Assembly (NCBI GenBank): GCA_021788645.1
Contig: JAJYKK010000032.1
Coordinates: 1 to 34,078, forward strand
DNA: 34,078 nt
Source: Pseudomonadota bacterium
GTDB lineage: Bacteria; Pseudomonadota; Gammaproteobacteria; Burkholderiales; JAKAFK01
Reading direction: 5' to 3'
How positions within the stretch are numbered: the stretch's first letter is position 1; each line of letters opens with the position of its first letter. The position numbers were made by a program, and so were the translations under genes. Under the pieces are notes generated by a model. It saw only the letters and a program-made list of their open reading frames with translations, was not told the DNA's origin and did no database searches. This document shows positions 17,466-25,130 of the stretch, one piece after another.

Positions 17466-18262
17466 AGCGGTTCCGCAACTGCCCAGCCCTCTTCGAGGCG
17501 GGACGAACTGTGCCCGTCTTCCGTGGCGTGCTTCGCCAGGAAGGCGCTACAGCAATCCCGCTGCACGATGACGTCGTCCCCACCGATGCGGTGCCAACGC
17601 TGCGACAGCGGCTTCTTGGCGTAGGTACCAGACACATGGTCGTACGGGCTCATACGCAGGCGTCGGGTGTTCAATTCCACGAGCGTCCCGCCGGCGCTCT
17701 CAGCCTTGCGAGACAGCCGTTCGATGAACATTCCCGGCGCACGAACCTTGACGCGCCGGCCGTAGTTCTTCTGGAACGCCTTGTAGGACAGTGCTTCGGT
17801 CTGGATCAGATTGCCCAGCCCGAGGATCTGGTTGGCGAGCGCGCCGTGTGCCTTCTTGCGGGTGGCCCTACGGCAGCGATCCAGCGCGCGTTGAAGTCGA
17901 CGCTGATGGTTCCACGGTTGCGCGACGCCGGATGCGAACTGCTCCAGCCCAACCGCCTCATCGCCAACGACAGCGATCGTGCTCGGCCCAACATCGAGGC
18001 CGACGATCTGCCCGGAAGAGAGAAACTCATACGTCGTTGGGGCGATGCCGTCCTGCACGAGTTGCACAAACCCGCGTTGCCGACCGTTCTCCATGCGCCA
18101 GACAATGCGGCAATACTTCGTCTCGGATTTCAGCGCAGCATGGACATAGGGATCCTGATCCTGCGTCGGCAGCTTAACCGGCAACGCGAGCGTGCCCCAG
18201 GTGACGCAGCCGGTATCGGCATTCCAGCGGTATCCGTATATCAACCAAAGCCATTCGCTCAC
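17267..18262 (-). mobile_element. TnpB-like RNA-guided-nuclease-type gene, 5'-truncated copy 2
   Basis: The open frame gives 331 residues, but similarity to TnpB begins only at WNADTGCVTW, so the normal N-terminal part (roughly a hundred or more residues, partly visible in copy 1) is missing. The RuvC-I-like Asp is in VGLDVGPSTIAVVG, a RuvC-II-like Glu in IQTEALSYKAF, and the RuvC-III-like Asp in VQRDCCSAF. The usual TnpB CxxC zinc-finger pairs are not seen between II and III; instead there is MSPYDHVSGTYAKKPLSQRW. The last 80 residues read through the omegaRNA-like tail and are probably not protein. Upstream DNA differs from copy 1, so the left end is lost or rearranged. It is probably inactive as a nuclease. 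Confidence 0.7.
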
Positions 18263-18504
18263 CCCATGTCTGAAGCCAGGGGCTTGCGCTCATACTTGGT
18301 CAGGAGCGTCCGGTTTTTCCGCGCGGGGCCTTCCGGAGGCCGTGCATCGATCAGGTGGCGGGCTCGACCCATGTGGCGGGACCGACGGTGAACACGTGAG
18401 AATCTTTCTCTGCGGCCGCGTCGGGCGCCGTCGAGGTGCCTCGAGCGCGGAGACCGCCCGGGGATGGGCAACGCCCCGTGAGCCACGCGTCAGGCCCGGA
18501 CGTC

Positions 18505-19329
18505 CTAAGGCGACTCGTCCGTTTCGATCGGTGTGTCCTCGCGGTTCCCCCATTCGGACCAGGAACCGGCGTAGCCTCTGATCTGGGGGTAGCCCAGCGC
18601 CTTCAGCATGATGTACGTGTGGGCCGAACGGTGGTGCGTCTGGCAGTGGACGATCACCTCCTTGTCGGGCGTGATACCCGAGGCTTCGAGGATCTGGCGC
18701 AGCAGGGGGAACGGCTTCAGCCGAAGATGCTGCGCGGGATCCATGGCAAAGGTCCACTCCAGGTTGACGGCGCCCGGGATGTGGCCGTTGCGCGCCGAAA
18801 AGCGGGTGAGGCCGAGATATTCGTTGCGGCTTCGCGCATCGAGTATCCTCACGTGGGGGTCCGCGAAGTGGGACAGGACGTATTGGCAATCGGCCAGTCC
18901 TCGTCGAATGGCGGCGACGGGGTAGGACGCCGGCTCGGCCGCATGGGGTTGCGATTCGACCGGATGGCCCTCGTTGTACCATGCCAGGAGGCCGCCGTTC
19001 AGGAGGGAAAATTTCTCGTGTCCGACGACGTCGAGCGTCCACAGCAGGCGCGATGCCCGCCCGCCGCCCTCGTCATCATAGGCACAGACGTGGCGCTGCG
19101 GCGTGATGCCTAAGCCGGAGAGAATCTCGCTCAATGCGGCGGCATCGGGCAGCAATCCCCCCGCATGGCCGCGCCGTTCCACCAGGCGGCGATAGTCGAG
19201 GTGGATCGCGCCGGGAACATGGGCGCGGGGGTAGAGATCCGGCTTGCACAGATCGACGATGAGAAGGTCCGGGTCGGACAAGTGAGCTTCCAGTTCGTCG
19301 GGTTCGACGATCAGGGGCAAAGGGGGCAT
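18505..19329 (-). CDS. Thiosulfate/3-mercaptopyruvate sulfurtransferase (tandem rhodanese)
   Basis: A 274-residue cytoplasmic protein with two rhodanese domains. The N-terminal one (about 8-125) has AYDDEGGGRASR at the active-site position and should be non-catalytic. The C-terminal one (about 150-265) carries the persulfide-forming Cys in VHCQTHHRSAHT, a loop unlike the strict CGSGVTA of 3-mercaptopyruvate enzymes, so the sulfur donor is uncertain. Relatives move sulfane sulfur from thiosulfate or mercaptopyruvate to thiols or cyanide. It lies 42 bases after murI and probably shares its transcript. Confidence 0.88.
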   Translation of the reverse strand: MPPLPLIVEPDELEAHLSDPDLLIVDLCKPDLYPRAHVPGAIHLDYRRLVERRGHAGGLLPDAAALSEILSGLGITPQRHVCAYDDEGGGRASRLLWTLDVVGHEKFSLLNGGLLAWYNEGHPVESQPHAAEPASYPVAAIRRGLADCQYVLSHFADPHVRILDARSRNEYLGLTRFSARNGHIPGAVNLEWTFAMDPAQHLRLKPFPLLRQILEASGITPDKEVIVHCQTHHRSAHTYIMLKALGYPQIRGYAGSWSEWGNREDTPIETDESP

Positions 19330-19371
19330 GCGGTCAGCCTCGCTGGGTTCGTTGCGCTTCGGGTGCTTCAG

Positions 19372-20181
19372 CTACCATTTTACGACGTGTACATTGCGCA
19401 GCCCGCGACCGAGGAAACGCTCGCCGATCGTCTGGAAACGCAAGGGAACGTCGGTCACGAAGAATTCATACGAGGGGGGCGTGCGCACGCCATTGGCGAG
19501 CTGACGCTCGTCGAGCAAGGCGGCGACCCGCTCGGCCATGGTCTCCGCGGAGTCGACCAGGCGTACGGCGCCGCCTGCCACTTCCTGCAGAAGCGGCTTG
19601 AGAAGGGGATGGGGGGTGCAGCCCAGGACCAGGGTGTCGATGTGATTGGCCAGGAGCGGTTTGAGATACTCCTGGCAGGTCAGGCGCGTGACTTCATGCT
19701 CGAGCCAACCTTCCTCGACCAATGGGACGAGGAGCGGGCATGCTTGGGAATAGACGCGGACCGGAGCGCCTTGCTCATGGATGGCCTGGGCGTAGGCGTT
19801 GCTGTTGATGGTGGTCGGGGTGCCGATGACACCGATGCGCCGCGCGCGGGCGTCCGCCACGGCATGGGCGGCCCCCGCATCGATCACGTCGAGCACGGGA
19901 ACCGCAGACAGGTCCTTGACGACCTGGGAGGCGACCGCCGCCATGGTATTGCACGCGATGACCAGGAGCTTGACCTGCTTCTGCAGGAGAAATTCGGCGA
20001 TTTCTCGGGTGTAGTGGCAGATCGTCTCGACCGACTTCACGCCGTAAGGAACGCGGGCGGTGTCGCCGAAATAGAGGATGTTCTCGAACGGAAGCCGCTC
20101 CATGAGCGCACGCACGACGGTCAAGCCGCCGATGCCGGAGTCGAACACGCCGATCGGCGCGCAAGGATCGAGGTCTGTCAT
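19372..20181 (-). CDS. murI: Glutamate racemase with altered second active-site motif
   Basis: MurI makes D-glutamate for peptidoglycan in the cytoplasm. The 269-residue protein has the first catalytic set: DSGIGG (Asp14, Ser15) and ACNTM (Cys77). It also has VEEGW (Glu156/157) and the second Cys in LGCTPHPLL (Cys188). In nearly all family members that last motif reads GCTH(Y/F)PLL, with the His two residues after Cys taking part in catalysis. Here that position is Pro190, and His is one residue later. Activity may still be possible if the His is repositioned, but this is unusual. The start is ATG at 20181. It is the middle gene of queG-murI-sulfurtransferase. Confidence 0.9.
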   Translation of the reverse strand: MTDLDPCAPIGVFDSGIGGLTVVRALMERLPFENILYFGDTARVPYGVKSVETICHYTREIAEFLLQKQVKLLVIACNTMAAVASQVVKDLSAVPVLDVIDAGAAHAVADARARRIGVIGTPTTINSNAYAQAIHEQGAPVRVYSQACPLLVPLVEEGWLEHEVTRLTCQEYLKPLLANHIDTLVLGCTPHPLLKPLLQEVAGGAVRLVDSAETMAERVAALLDERQLANGVRTPPSYEFFVTDVPLRFQTIGERFLGRGLRNVHVVKW

Positions 20182-20267
20182 GATGTGGGGGCAAGCGGCA
20201 CGGCGGCGCGAAAGGCATTGTTGCACGGTCGGGACATGCGACATTCTAACGGTTTGTGCGCGATGCG

Positions 20268-21359
20268 TCACATGTGTGGGGCGGCATGGCGAGCCAGCGC
20301 CCACGCGACGTGTTCCCTCACCAGCGGGGAGGCATGGTCGCGTTTGGATTCCAGCGCGGCGACGATGGCCTTCGAGGTCGCGGCGTTGCCCAATGCCACG
20401 GCGATGTTGCGCAGCCACCGCTCGTGGCCGATGCGGCGAATCGGCGAGCCGGCCAATCGGGTGGCGAACTCGGCCTCGCTCCACGCGAACAGCGCAACGA
20501 GCGCGACATCGTCGAGTCCCTGGCGAACACGAAAATCCGTCTCGTCGCTCGGCTGCGCGAAGCGGTTCCACGGGCACACCAGCTGGCAATCGTCGCAGCC
20601 GTAGATGCGGTTTCCGAACAAGGGCCGCAGGTCGATCGGGATGCTGCCCCGATGCTCGATTGTAAGGTAGGAGATGCAGCGGCGGGCGTCTAGCCGATAG
20701 GGGGCGACAAACGCCTGGGTGGGGCAGGCCGCAAGGCACGCGGCGCAGGTGCCGCAGTGCGAAGAGCCGGGTTCGTCCACCGGGAGCGGCAGGTCGACGT
20801 AGAGTTCGCCCAGAAAGAACCATGAGCCATGTTCTCGAGAGAGCAGCAGCGTATGCTTGCCGCGCCAGCCCAGTCCGGCCTTGCGCGCGAGCTCGACTTC
20901 CATGACGGGGGCGGAGTCGCTGAAGGCGCGGTAGCGCAACGGGCCGACGGCCTGCTCGAGTCGATCCGCCAATTGCTGGAGGCGGCGGCGCATCAGCTTG
21001 TGGTAGTCCCGCCCCAAAGCATAGCGGGAAATGAACGCGAGCGTGTCCTCGGTAAGCACCGAACGGCTGGCTCTCGCGAGGGGAGGGTGATAGTCCATGC
21101 GTGCGGTGATGATGCGCACCGTGCCCGGGACGAGCGCCCCCGGATCCGCGCGTTCGGCGCTGTGCTTTGCCATATAATGCATATCGCCGTGGCACCCGTC
21201 GCCGAGCCAGGACCGGAGCCCGCCTGCCGAGCCCGTCAGGTCGGTGTCGGCGATGCCGACGCCCTGGAAGCCGAGTTCGCGGCCCCAGCGCTTGATATCG
21301 GCGGCCAGCGCGCGCCAATCCCGCTTGTCCGGAGGTCTCGAGAATTGACGGATGCTCAT
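20268..21359 (-). CDS. queG: Epoxyqueuosine reductase
   Basis: QueG reduces epoxyqueuosine to queuosine in the wobble position of certain tRNAs, using a cobalamin cofactor and two 4Fe-4S clusters. The 363-residue protein shows the cluster motifs CGTCAACLAACP (Cys202, 205, 208, 212), Cys228 and CDDCQLVCPWN (Cys255, 258, 262). The catalytic Asp148 lies in FSDSAPVMEVELARKAGLGWRGK-type sequence. A HEAT-like helical tail (about 300-360) fits tRNA binding. The ATG at 21359 is used; an in-frame upstream extension has no support. It faces tsaE, whose likely start overlaps it by 15 bases. Confidence 0.95.
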   Translation of the reverse strand: MSIRQFSRPPDKRDWRALAADIKRWGRELGFQGVGIADTDLTGSAGGLRSWLGDGCHGDMHYMAKHSAERADPGALVPGTVRIITARMDYHPPLARASRSVLTEDTLAFISRYALGRDYHKLMRRRLQQLADRLEQAVGPLRYRAFSDSAPVMEVELARKAGLGWRGKHTLLLSREHGSWFFLGELYVDLPLPVDEPGSSHCGTCAACLAACPTQAFVAPYRLDARRCISYLTIEHRGSIPIDLRPLFGNRIYGCDDCQLVCPWNRFAQPSDETDFRVRQGLDDVALVALFAWSEAEFATRLAGSPIRRIGHERWLRNIAVALGNAATSKAIVAALESKRDHASPLVREHVAWALARHAAPHM

Positions 21360-21839
21360 GAGGATCCTTCTGCCGCAAGGCTGGCTGATTTTTTGCCCGA
21401 CGTGGGCGCGACGCAGGCCCTGGGGCGCCGTCTGGCGGCAGTCGTGCAGCCTGGGCTGACCATCTACCTGCGCGGGCATCTCGGGGCCGGCAAGACTGAG
21501 CTGGTGCGCGCCATCCTGCGTGGCCTCGGCTACCCCGGCAAGGTCAAGAGCCCGACCTATACATTAGTTGAACATTACCTAATTTCTAGTTTAAACTTAT
21601 ATCACTTTGATTTCTATCGAATGAACGATCCTCACGAATGGGTCGATGCCGGATTGCGCGATCACTTCAACGAGGGTGCCGTTTGCCTGGTGGAATGGCC
21701 GGAGAAAGGCGGTGACCTCCTGCCGCTCCCGGACCTGGCGGTTTCCTTGGAAATCAATGGGATGGGAAGAAATGTCGTCATAGAAGCGATAACCGGGAAG
21801 GGGAACGAGTGCCTGCGTCGATTGCGAGAACCCATCTGA
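21345..21839 (+). CDS. tsaE: tRNA threonylcarbamoyladenosine biosynthesis ATPase
   Basis: TsaE is the small ATPase that works with TsaB and TsaD in making t6A37 of tRNAs. The 164-residue protein has the P-loop GHLGAGKTELVR, the SPTYTLVEHY motif, YHFDFYRM and VCLVEWPEKGGDLLP, all typical. The start chosen is TTG at 21345 with GGAGG (21331-21335) 9 bases upstream, giving DAHEDPSA before the LPDVGATQALG segment that aligns with other TsaE. Starts at TTG 21393 or CTG 21381 cannot be excluded. Bases 21561-21622 are strikingly AT-rich and use rare-looking codons (TTA, CTA, ATT, AGT) although the protein is conserved there. The end overlaps amiC by 31 bases. Confidence 0.92.
   Translation: MTDAHEDPSAARLADFLPDVGATQALGRRLAAVVQPGLTIYLRGHLGAGKTELVRAILRGLGYPGKVKSPTYTLVEHYLISSLNLYHFDFYRMNDPHEWVDAGLRDHFNEGAVCLVEWPEKGGDLLPLPDLAVSLEINGMGRNVVIEAITGKGNECLRRLREPI
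21568..21597 (+). promoter_or_regulatory. Promoter-like AT-rich site inside tsaE
   Basis: TTGAAC (21568-21573) and TAAACT (21592-21597) are 18 bases apart in the AT-rich island, and AGTTTAAACT (21588-21597) is a perfect 10-bp palindrome. It could drive amiC separately from tsaE, but the sequence may simply be a compositional patch. Confidence 0.3.
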
Positions 21840-23200
21840 GACGAGGAGGCGCCCGGGCTGGCCTGCTTGGCACCGCTCTCGCGGTAATGCTCATCGCCGC
21901 GTGCGCGCTTGCCTTCGGCTACAGCCCGTCCATTCGCGCCGCGCTCATTGCGGCGGCCCACATCAACGCGCGTGGTCAGCGCACCCGCATCACGCTCGAA
22001 TCGGCGAGCCCGCTCAAATACGACTATTTTACCCTCGAGCACCCGCGGCGCCTGGTGATCGACATGCAAGGCGTCGAACTCAACCAGATATTGCGTGCTT
22101 TTGCCCAGAGCACGCCCAGCAGCGCCTCTGAGGTGAAGGGGGTGCGCGTCGGACAGTTTACGCCCAAGATCGTCCGCCTCGTGCTCGAACTCGACGATGC
22201 GAGTGTCGCGTCGGTGACCTTGCAGCCCCCGGCTGGGGAGTACGGCTATCGGCTGGTGGTCGATCTGCATCATCCGGGCGCCTCATCCGCCTTGACGGCG
22301 TCCGAGGAAACGTCCCCTCCTCGGCCGTCTCCTGTCGTGCACGATCGGGGACCGGCACCCGCGGCTGCTCCCATCCCGGTGGCGATGACCGCGGCGCACG
22401 GGGGCACGGGCGGCGAACCCGTCCACGCGGGGCGCCGGTCTGACGCAGAGCAACTGGCCTTGATCCGGCCCCACCTCGAACACCGTATCGTCATCTGCAT
22501 CGATCCCGGGCACGGGGGAAAGGACACGGGCGCGATCGCGCCTGATGGCGTGGAAGAAAAGAACATCACCTTGGCCATCGCCCGCAAGCTCAAGGCGCTC
22601 ATTGATGCGCAACCCAATATGGTGGCGCATATGACCCGCAACGGCAATTATTTTGTGCCCCTGGGCGAGCGGGTCCAGGAAGCGCGCGCTATGAAGGCGG
22701 ATCTGTTCATTTCGATTCACGCCAATTCCTTGCCGTCGGATCCGCAGGCGCATGGGACGATGGTGTTCGCGCTGTCGCAGCGCGGCGCGACCGACTCGGA
22801 AGCGCGCTGGTTCGCGCGCAGCGAGAACAGCGCCGACCGGATTGGCGGCGTGAGATTGCCCAGCCGCCAGGATCCGTACCTCGCGGAGACGCTTCTTGAC
22901 CTGTCGCAGACGGCGACGATCCACGACAGCCTGGACTTCGGCAAGGACGTGCTGTCGAAAGTGGGTGCCTTCAATGACCTTCACGATCGGCGCGTGGAGC
23001 AGGCCAATTTCGCGGTGCTCAGGGACCCGGACGTTCCCTCCATCCTGATCGAGACCGGATTCCTCACGAACTCCAGTGAAGAGCACAAACTCGTGGAGCC
23101 TGCGTTTCAGGAGGATATGGCGAGGGCCATCCTTGGCGGGGTTCGCGAGTACCTCGCCACCAACCCGCCGAGCTCCGCCGACCGCTTGGCGGAAAACTGA
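21809..23200 (+). CDS. amiC: N-acetylmuramoyl-L-alanine amidase (AmiB/AmiC type)
   Basis: A 463-residue periplasmic amidase that splits daughter-cell peptidoglycan by cutting between muramic acid and L-Ala. In order: an Arg-rich start and one hydrophobic export segment (LLGTALAVMLIAACALAF), an AMIN domain (about 55-150) for septal targeting, a Pro/Ala linker (about 155-215), then the zinc Amidase_3 domain. Zinc and catalytic residues lie in IDPGHGGKDTGA, GVEEKN, ISIHANS and LIETGFLTN. No C-terminal LysM is seen, so it resembles AmiC more than AmiB, but the symbol is approximate. The GTG at 21809 has GAAGGGG upstream and overlaps tsaE. Confidence 0.92.
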   Translation: MPASIARTHLRRGGARAGLLGTALAVMLIAACALAFGYSPSIRAALIAAAHINARGQRTRITLESASPLKYDYFTLEHPRRLVIDMQGVELNQILRAFAQSTPSSASEVKGVRVGQFTPKIVRLVLELDDASVASVTLQPPAGEYGYRLVVDLHHPGASSALTASEETSPPRPSPVVHDRGPAPAAAPIPVAMTAAHGGTGGEPVHAGRRSDAEQLALIRPHLEHRIVICIDPGHGGKDTGAIAPDGVEEKNITLAIARKLKALIDAQPNMVAHMTRNGNYFVPLGERVQEARAMKADLFISIHANSLPSDPQAHGTMVFALSQRGATDSEARWFARSENSADRIGGVRLPSRQDPYLAETLLDLSQTATIHDSLDFGKDVLSKVGAFNDLHDRRVEQANFAVLRDPDVPSILIETGFLTNSSEEHKLVEPAFQEDMARAILGGVREYLATNPPSSADRLAEN

Positions 23201-23288
23201 ACCAGGCAGCCGCGCGCGACGCGGTCAATCGACCACCCTATCGGTGCGCCATCCAGGGCGCCGTCGCGCATGAGAAAAGGGGGCCGTT

Positions 23289-24368
23289 GTGAATCGGAAG
23301 ACGCTGGCAGCGGTCTTGATGCCCGGACCTGTGGGTTTCATGGCTTTGCTGGGCTCTTGCGCTGCACTCGTCTTCCTGTCGGCATCCGATGCCTGGGCGT
23401 GCGCGACCTGCGGCTGCTCGCTGTCCACCGATGCGGCGATGGGTTATCAGGCCACGTCCGGCGGGAGAGCGAGCCTGCAATATGACTACCTCGACCAAAG
23501 CCAGCTGCGCCACGGAACGCACGCGGTGTCGACCGCGCAGGTGGCGGCCCTCAACCCGGCCGCCAACCAGGAGGTGGAGCACGACACGATCAATCGCTAC
23601 ACGACCTTGGGTGTTGCCTATAGCCCCAACGCCGACTGGAACATCGCCTTGGCGGTGCCCTATGTGGACCGTTCGCATGCGACCTACAGCCAGGCTACCA
23701 GCAGCGAACTCACGGGCGACAACCTGAGTGCGGCTTCCTTCGACAGCCTGGGCGACATCAAAACCCTTGTGAGCTACCAGGGTTTCCTTCCCCTGCACAG
23801 CTTGGGCGTGCAGGTCGGCATCAAGTGGCCAACCGGGCGGTATGGCGGCAACAACACGCTGACCGGCGCCATCGTGGGACGCGATCCCATCGCCTTCTCC
23901 AGTGGGCCGAATAGGAGCCAAGTGCTCGATACCAGCCTTCAGCCTGGCACCGGCAGCACGGACTTGATTGTTGGTGCCTACTACTACAAGGCCGTGAGTC
24001 AGGATTTCGACGCCTTCGTGAATGGCCAGTATCAGGCGGCCATTGCCGAAAAGCTCGATCAGCCTGACGCGGACTATCGTCCCGGCGATCTCGCTACGCT
24101 GAGCGTCGGCCTGCGCGATGAGGCGAGCCCCAGGCTTGTGCCCCAGCTGCAGGTCAATCTGACTGCCAAGGCCCGTGATACGGGAGCCTTGGCCGATAGG
24201 ACAGACACCGCCGGCACGGTGGCCTATCTGAGTCCCGGGGTGAGCGCCGTGCTGGCGAAGGGCGTCGTGGGCTACGGCTTCGTGCAGCTGCCGTTGTACA
24301 GCGATCTGTCGGGCTATCAGCTCTTTCCCCGCTGGACCGCCACCGTGGGGGTGAGCGATGCGTTCTGA
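23289..24368 (+). CDS. Secreted outer-membrane beta-barrel-like protein
   Basis: A 359-residue exported protein. The GTG start at 23289 follows AAAAGGGGG. A signal peptide runs through AALVFLSASDAWA, and the mature chain opens with CATCGCSL, a Cys-rich motif typical of a group of outer-membrane proteins found near thioredoxin-like and copper or haem genes. The rest is alternating beta-strand-like sequence with aromatic girdle residues, ending in a C-terminal Phe (VGVSDAF), as outer-membrane barrels do. It resembles the loosely annotated transporter / MetA-pathway phenol-degradation family; the substrate is unknown. It overlaps the TlpA-like gene by 11 bases, so the two probably work together, perhaps with the CxxCxC motif as redox partner. 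Confidence 0.75.
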   Translation: MNRKTLAAVLMPGPVGFMALLGSCAALVFLSASDAWACATCGCSLSTDAAMGYQATSGGRASLQYDYLDQSQLRHGTHAVSTAQVAALNPAANQEVEHDTINRYTTLGVAYSPNADWNIALAVPYVDRSHATYSQATSSELTGDNLSAASFDSLGDIKTLVSYQGFLPLHSLGVQVGIKWPTGRYGGNNTLTGAIVGRDPIAFSSGPNRSQVLDTSLQPGTGSTDLIVGAYYYKAVSQDFDAFVNGQYQAAIAEKLDQPDADYRPGDLATLSVGLRDEASPRLVPQLQVNLTAKARDTGALADRTDTAGTVAYLSPGVSAVLAKGVVGYGFVQLPLYSDLSGYQLFPRWTATVGVSDAF

Positions 24369-24939
24369 CGACGATCTTCCGCATGTGAGACCCGTGAACG
24401 GGGACAGGACATCGATCGCCCGGCGCGGATGGCTTCGCGCGGCGGCCGCGTTCACGGCCGCCTGGGCCGCCGGCCTCGATGCGCCACAGGCGTCTGCGAA
24501 CGATCTCGTGCTGGGGCAGGCGGCGCCCCCGCTCGCGCTTCGTGCGCTCGACGGGCGCACCCTCCGCACCACGGACCTCATCGGAGACGTCGTGCTCGTC
24601 ACGTTCTGGGCGACTTGGTGCGATCCCTGTCGTCAGGAATTGCCGATCCTTTCTGCCTTCGCCTCCCAATATGCGGCACGCGGGCTGCGTGTGCTGGGCT
24701 TCAGCCTCGACGGCCGGGGCCATCTGGCACAAGTCCGCGCTATGGCCTCCCATCTGAGTTTCCCGGTAGGGCTCCTGGGCAGCGCCTGGGCCGGCGGCTA
24801 TGGCCGCATCTGGCGTATCCCGGTGAGCTTTGTCATCGATCGTGCAGGTATCCTCCGTTATGATGGCTGGCAGGCGAGAAGGCCCGCCTGGACGCAGGCA
24901 CGTCTTGAACGCGTCGTGGTCCCGCTTCTTGCCCGCTGA
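24358..24939 (+). CDS. TlpA-like periplasmic thiol-disulfide oxidoreductase
   Basis: A 193-residue thioredoxin-fold protein with the active site FWATWCDPCRQE (about residues 82-93) and the cis-Pro loop WRIPVSFVID. The N-terminus has ARRGWLRAAAAF followed by a short Ala-rich stretch and ASA, which looks like a twin-arginine signal. Such proteins reduce or oxidise disulfides outside the cytoplasm, often for cytochrome or copper-centre assembly. Its partner is most likely the overlapping upstream protein, which begins with a CATCGC motif. The pair is inserted between amiC and mutL, genes that are often adjacent in gammaproteobacteria. Confidence 0.88.
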   Translation: MRSDDDLPHVRPVNGDRTSIARRGWLRAAAAFTAAWAAGLDAPQASANDLVLGQAAPPLALRALDGRTLRTTDLIGDVVLVTFWATWCDPCRQELPILSAFASQYAARGLRVLGFSLDGRGHLAQVRAMASHLSFPVGLLGSAWAGGYGRIWRIPVSFVIDRAGILRYDGWQARRPAWTQARLERVVVPLLAR

Positions 24940-25034
24940 GGTGGCGCCCGTCCCCCGAACCCATGCCGGCCTGGCCGTGCCCCCCCGATGCGGTTCACGA
25001 GACCATGAGCGGCTGACGCCGGCCGCCTTTCCCC

Positions 25035-25064
25035 TTGCCAGCCCGAGGGTGCTGCCGTTATAGT
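25035..25064 (+). promoter_or_regulatory. Sigma-70-like promoter for mutL-miaA
   Basis: TTGCCA (25035-25040) and TATAGT (25059-25064) are 18 bases apart, in the 191-base gap before mutL. Transcription would begin about 60 bases before the mutL ATG. This lets mutL and miaA be expressed apart from the upstream exported pair. Confidence 0.5.
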
Positions 25065-25130
25065 GCGCGAAGATCCCGAGGGCGCCGGCTCGGCGGCGCC
25101 TCGATGGGATTGCGTGCTGGCCTTGTGTGA

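Noticed and set aside
20182..21378. Fusion of murI with an upstream frame of about 400 codons
   Set aside because: The upstream part lies in another frame over queG; MurI has a good ATG at 20181 that matches the family start.
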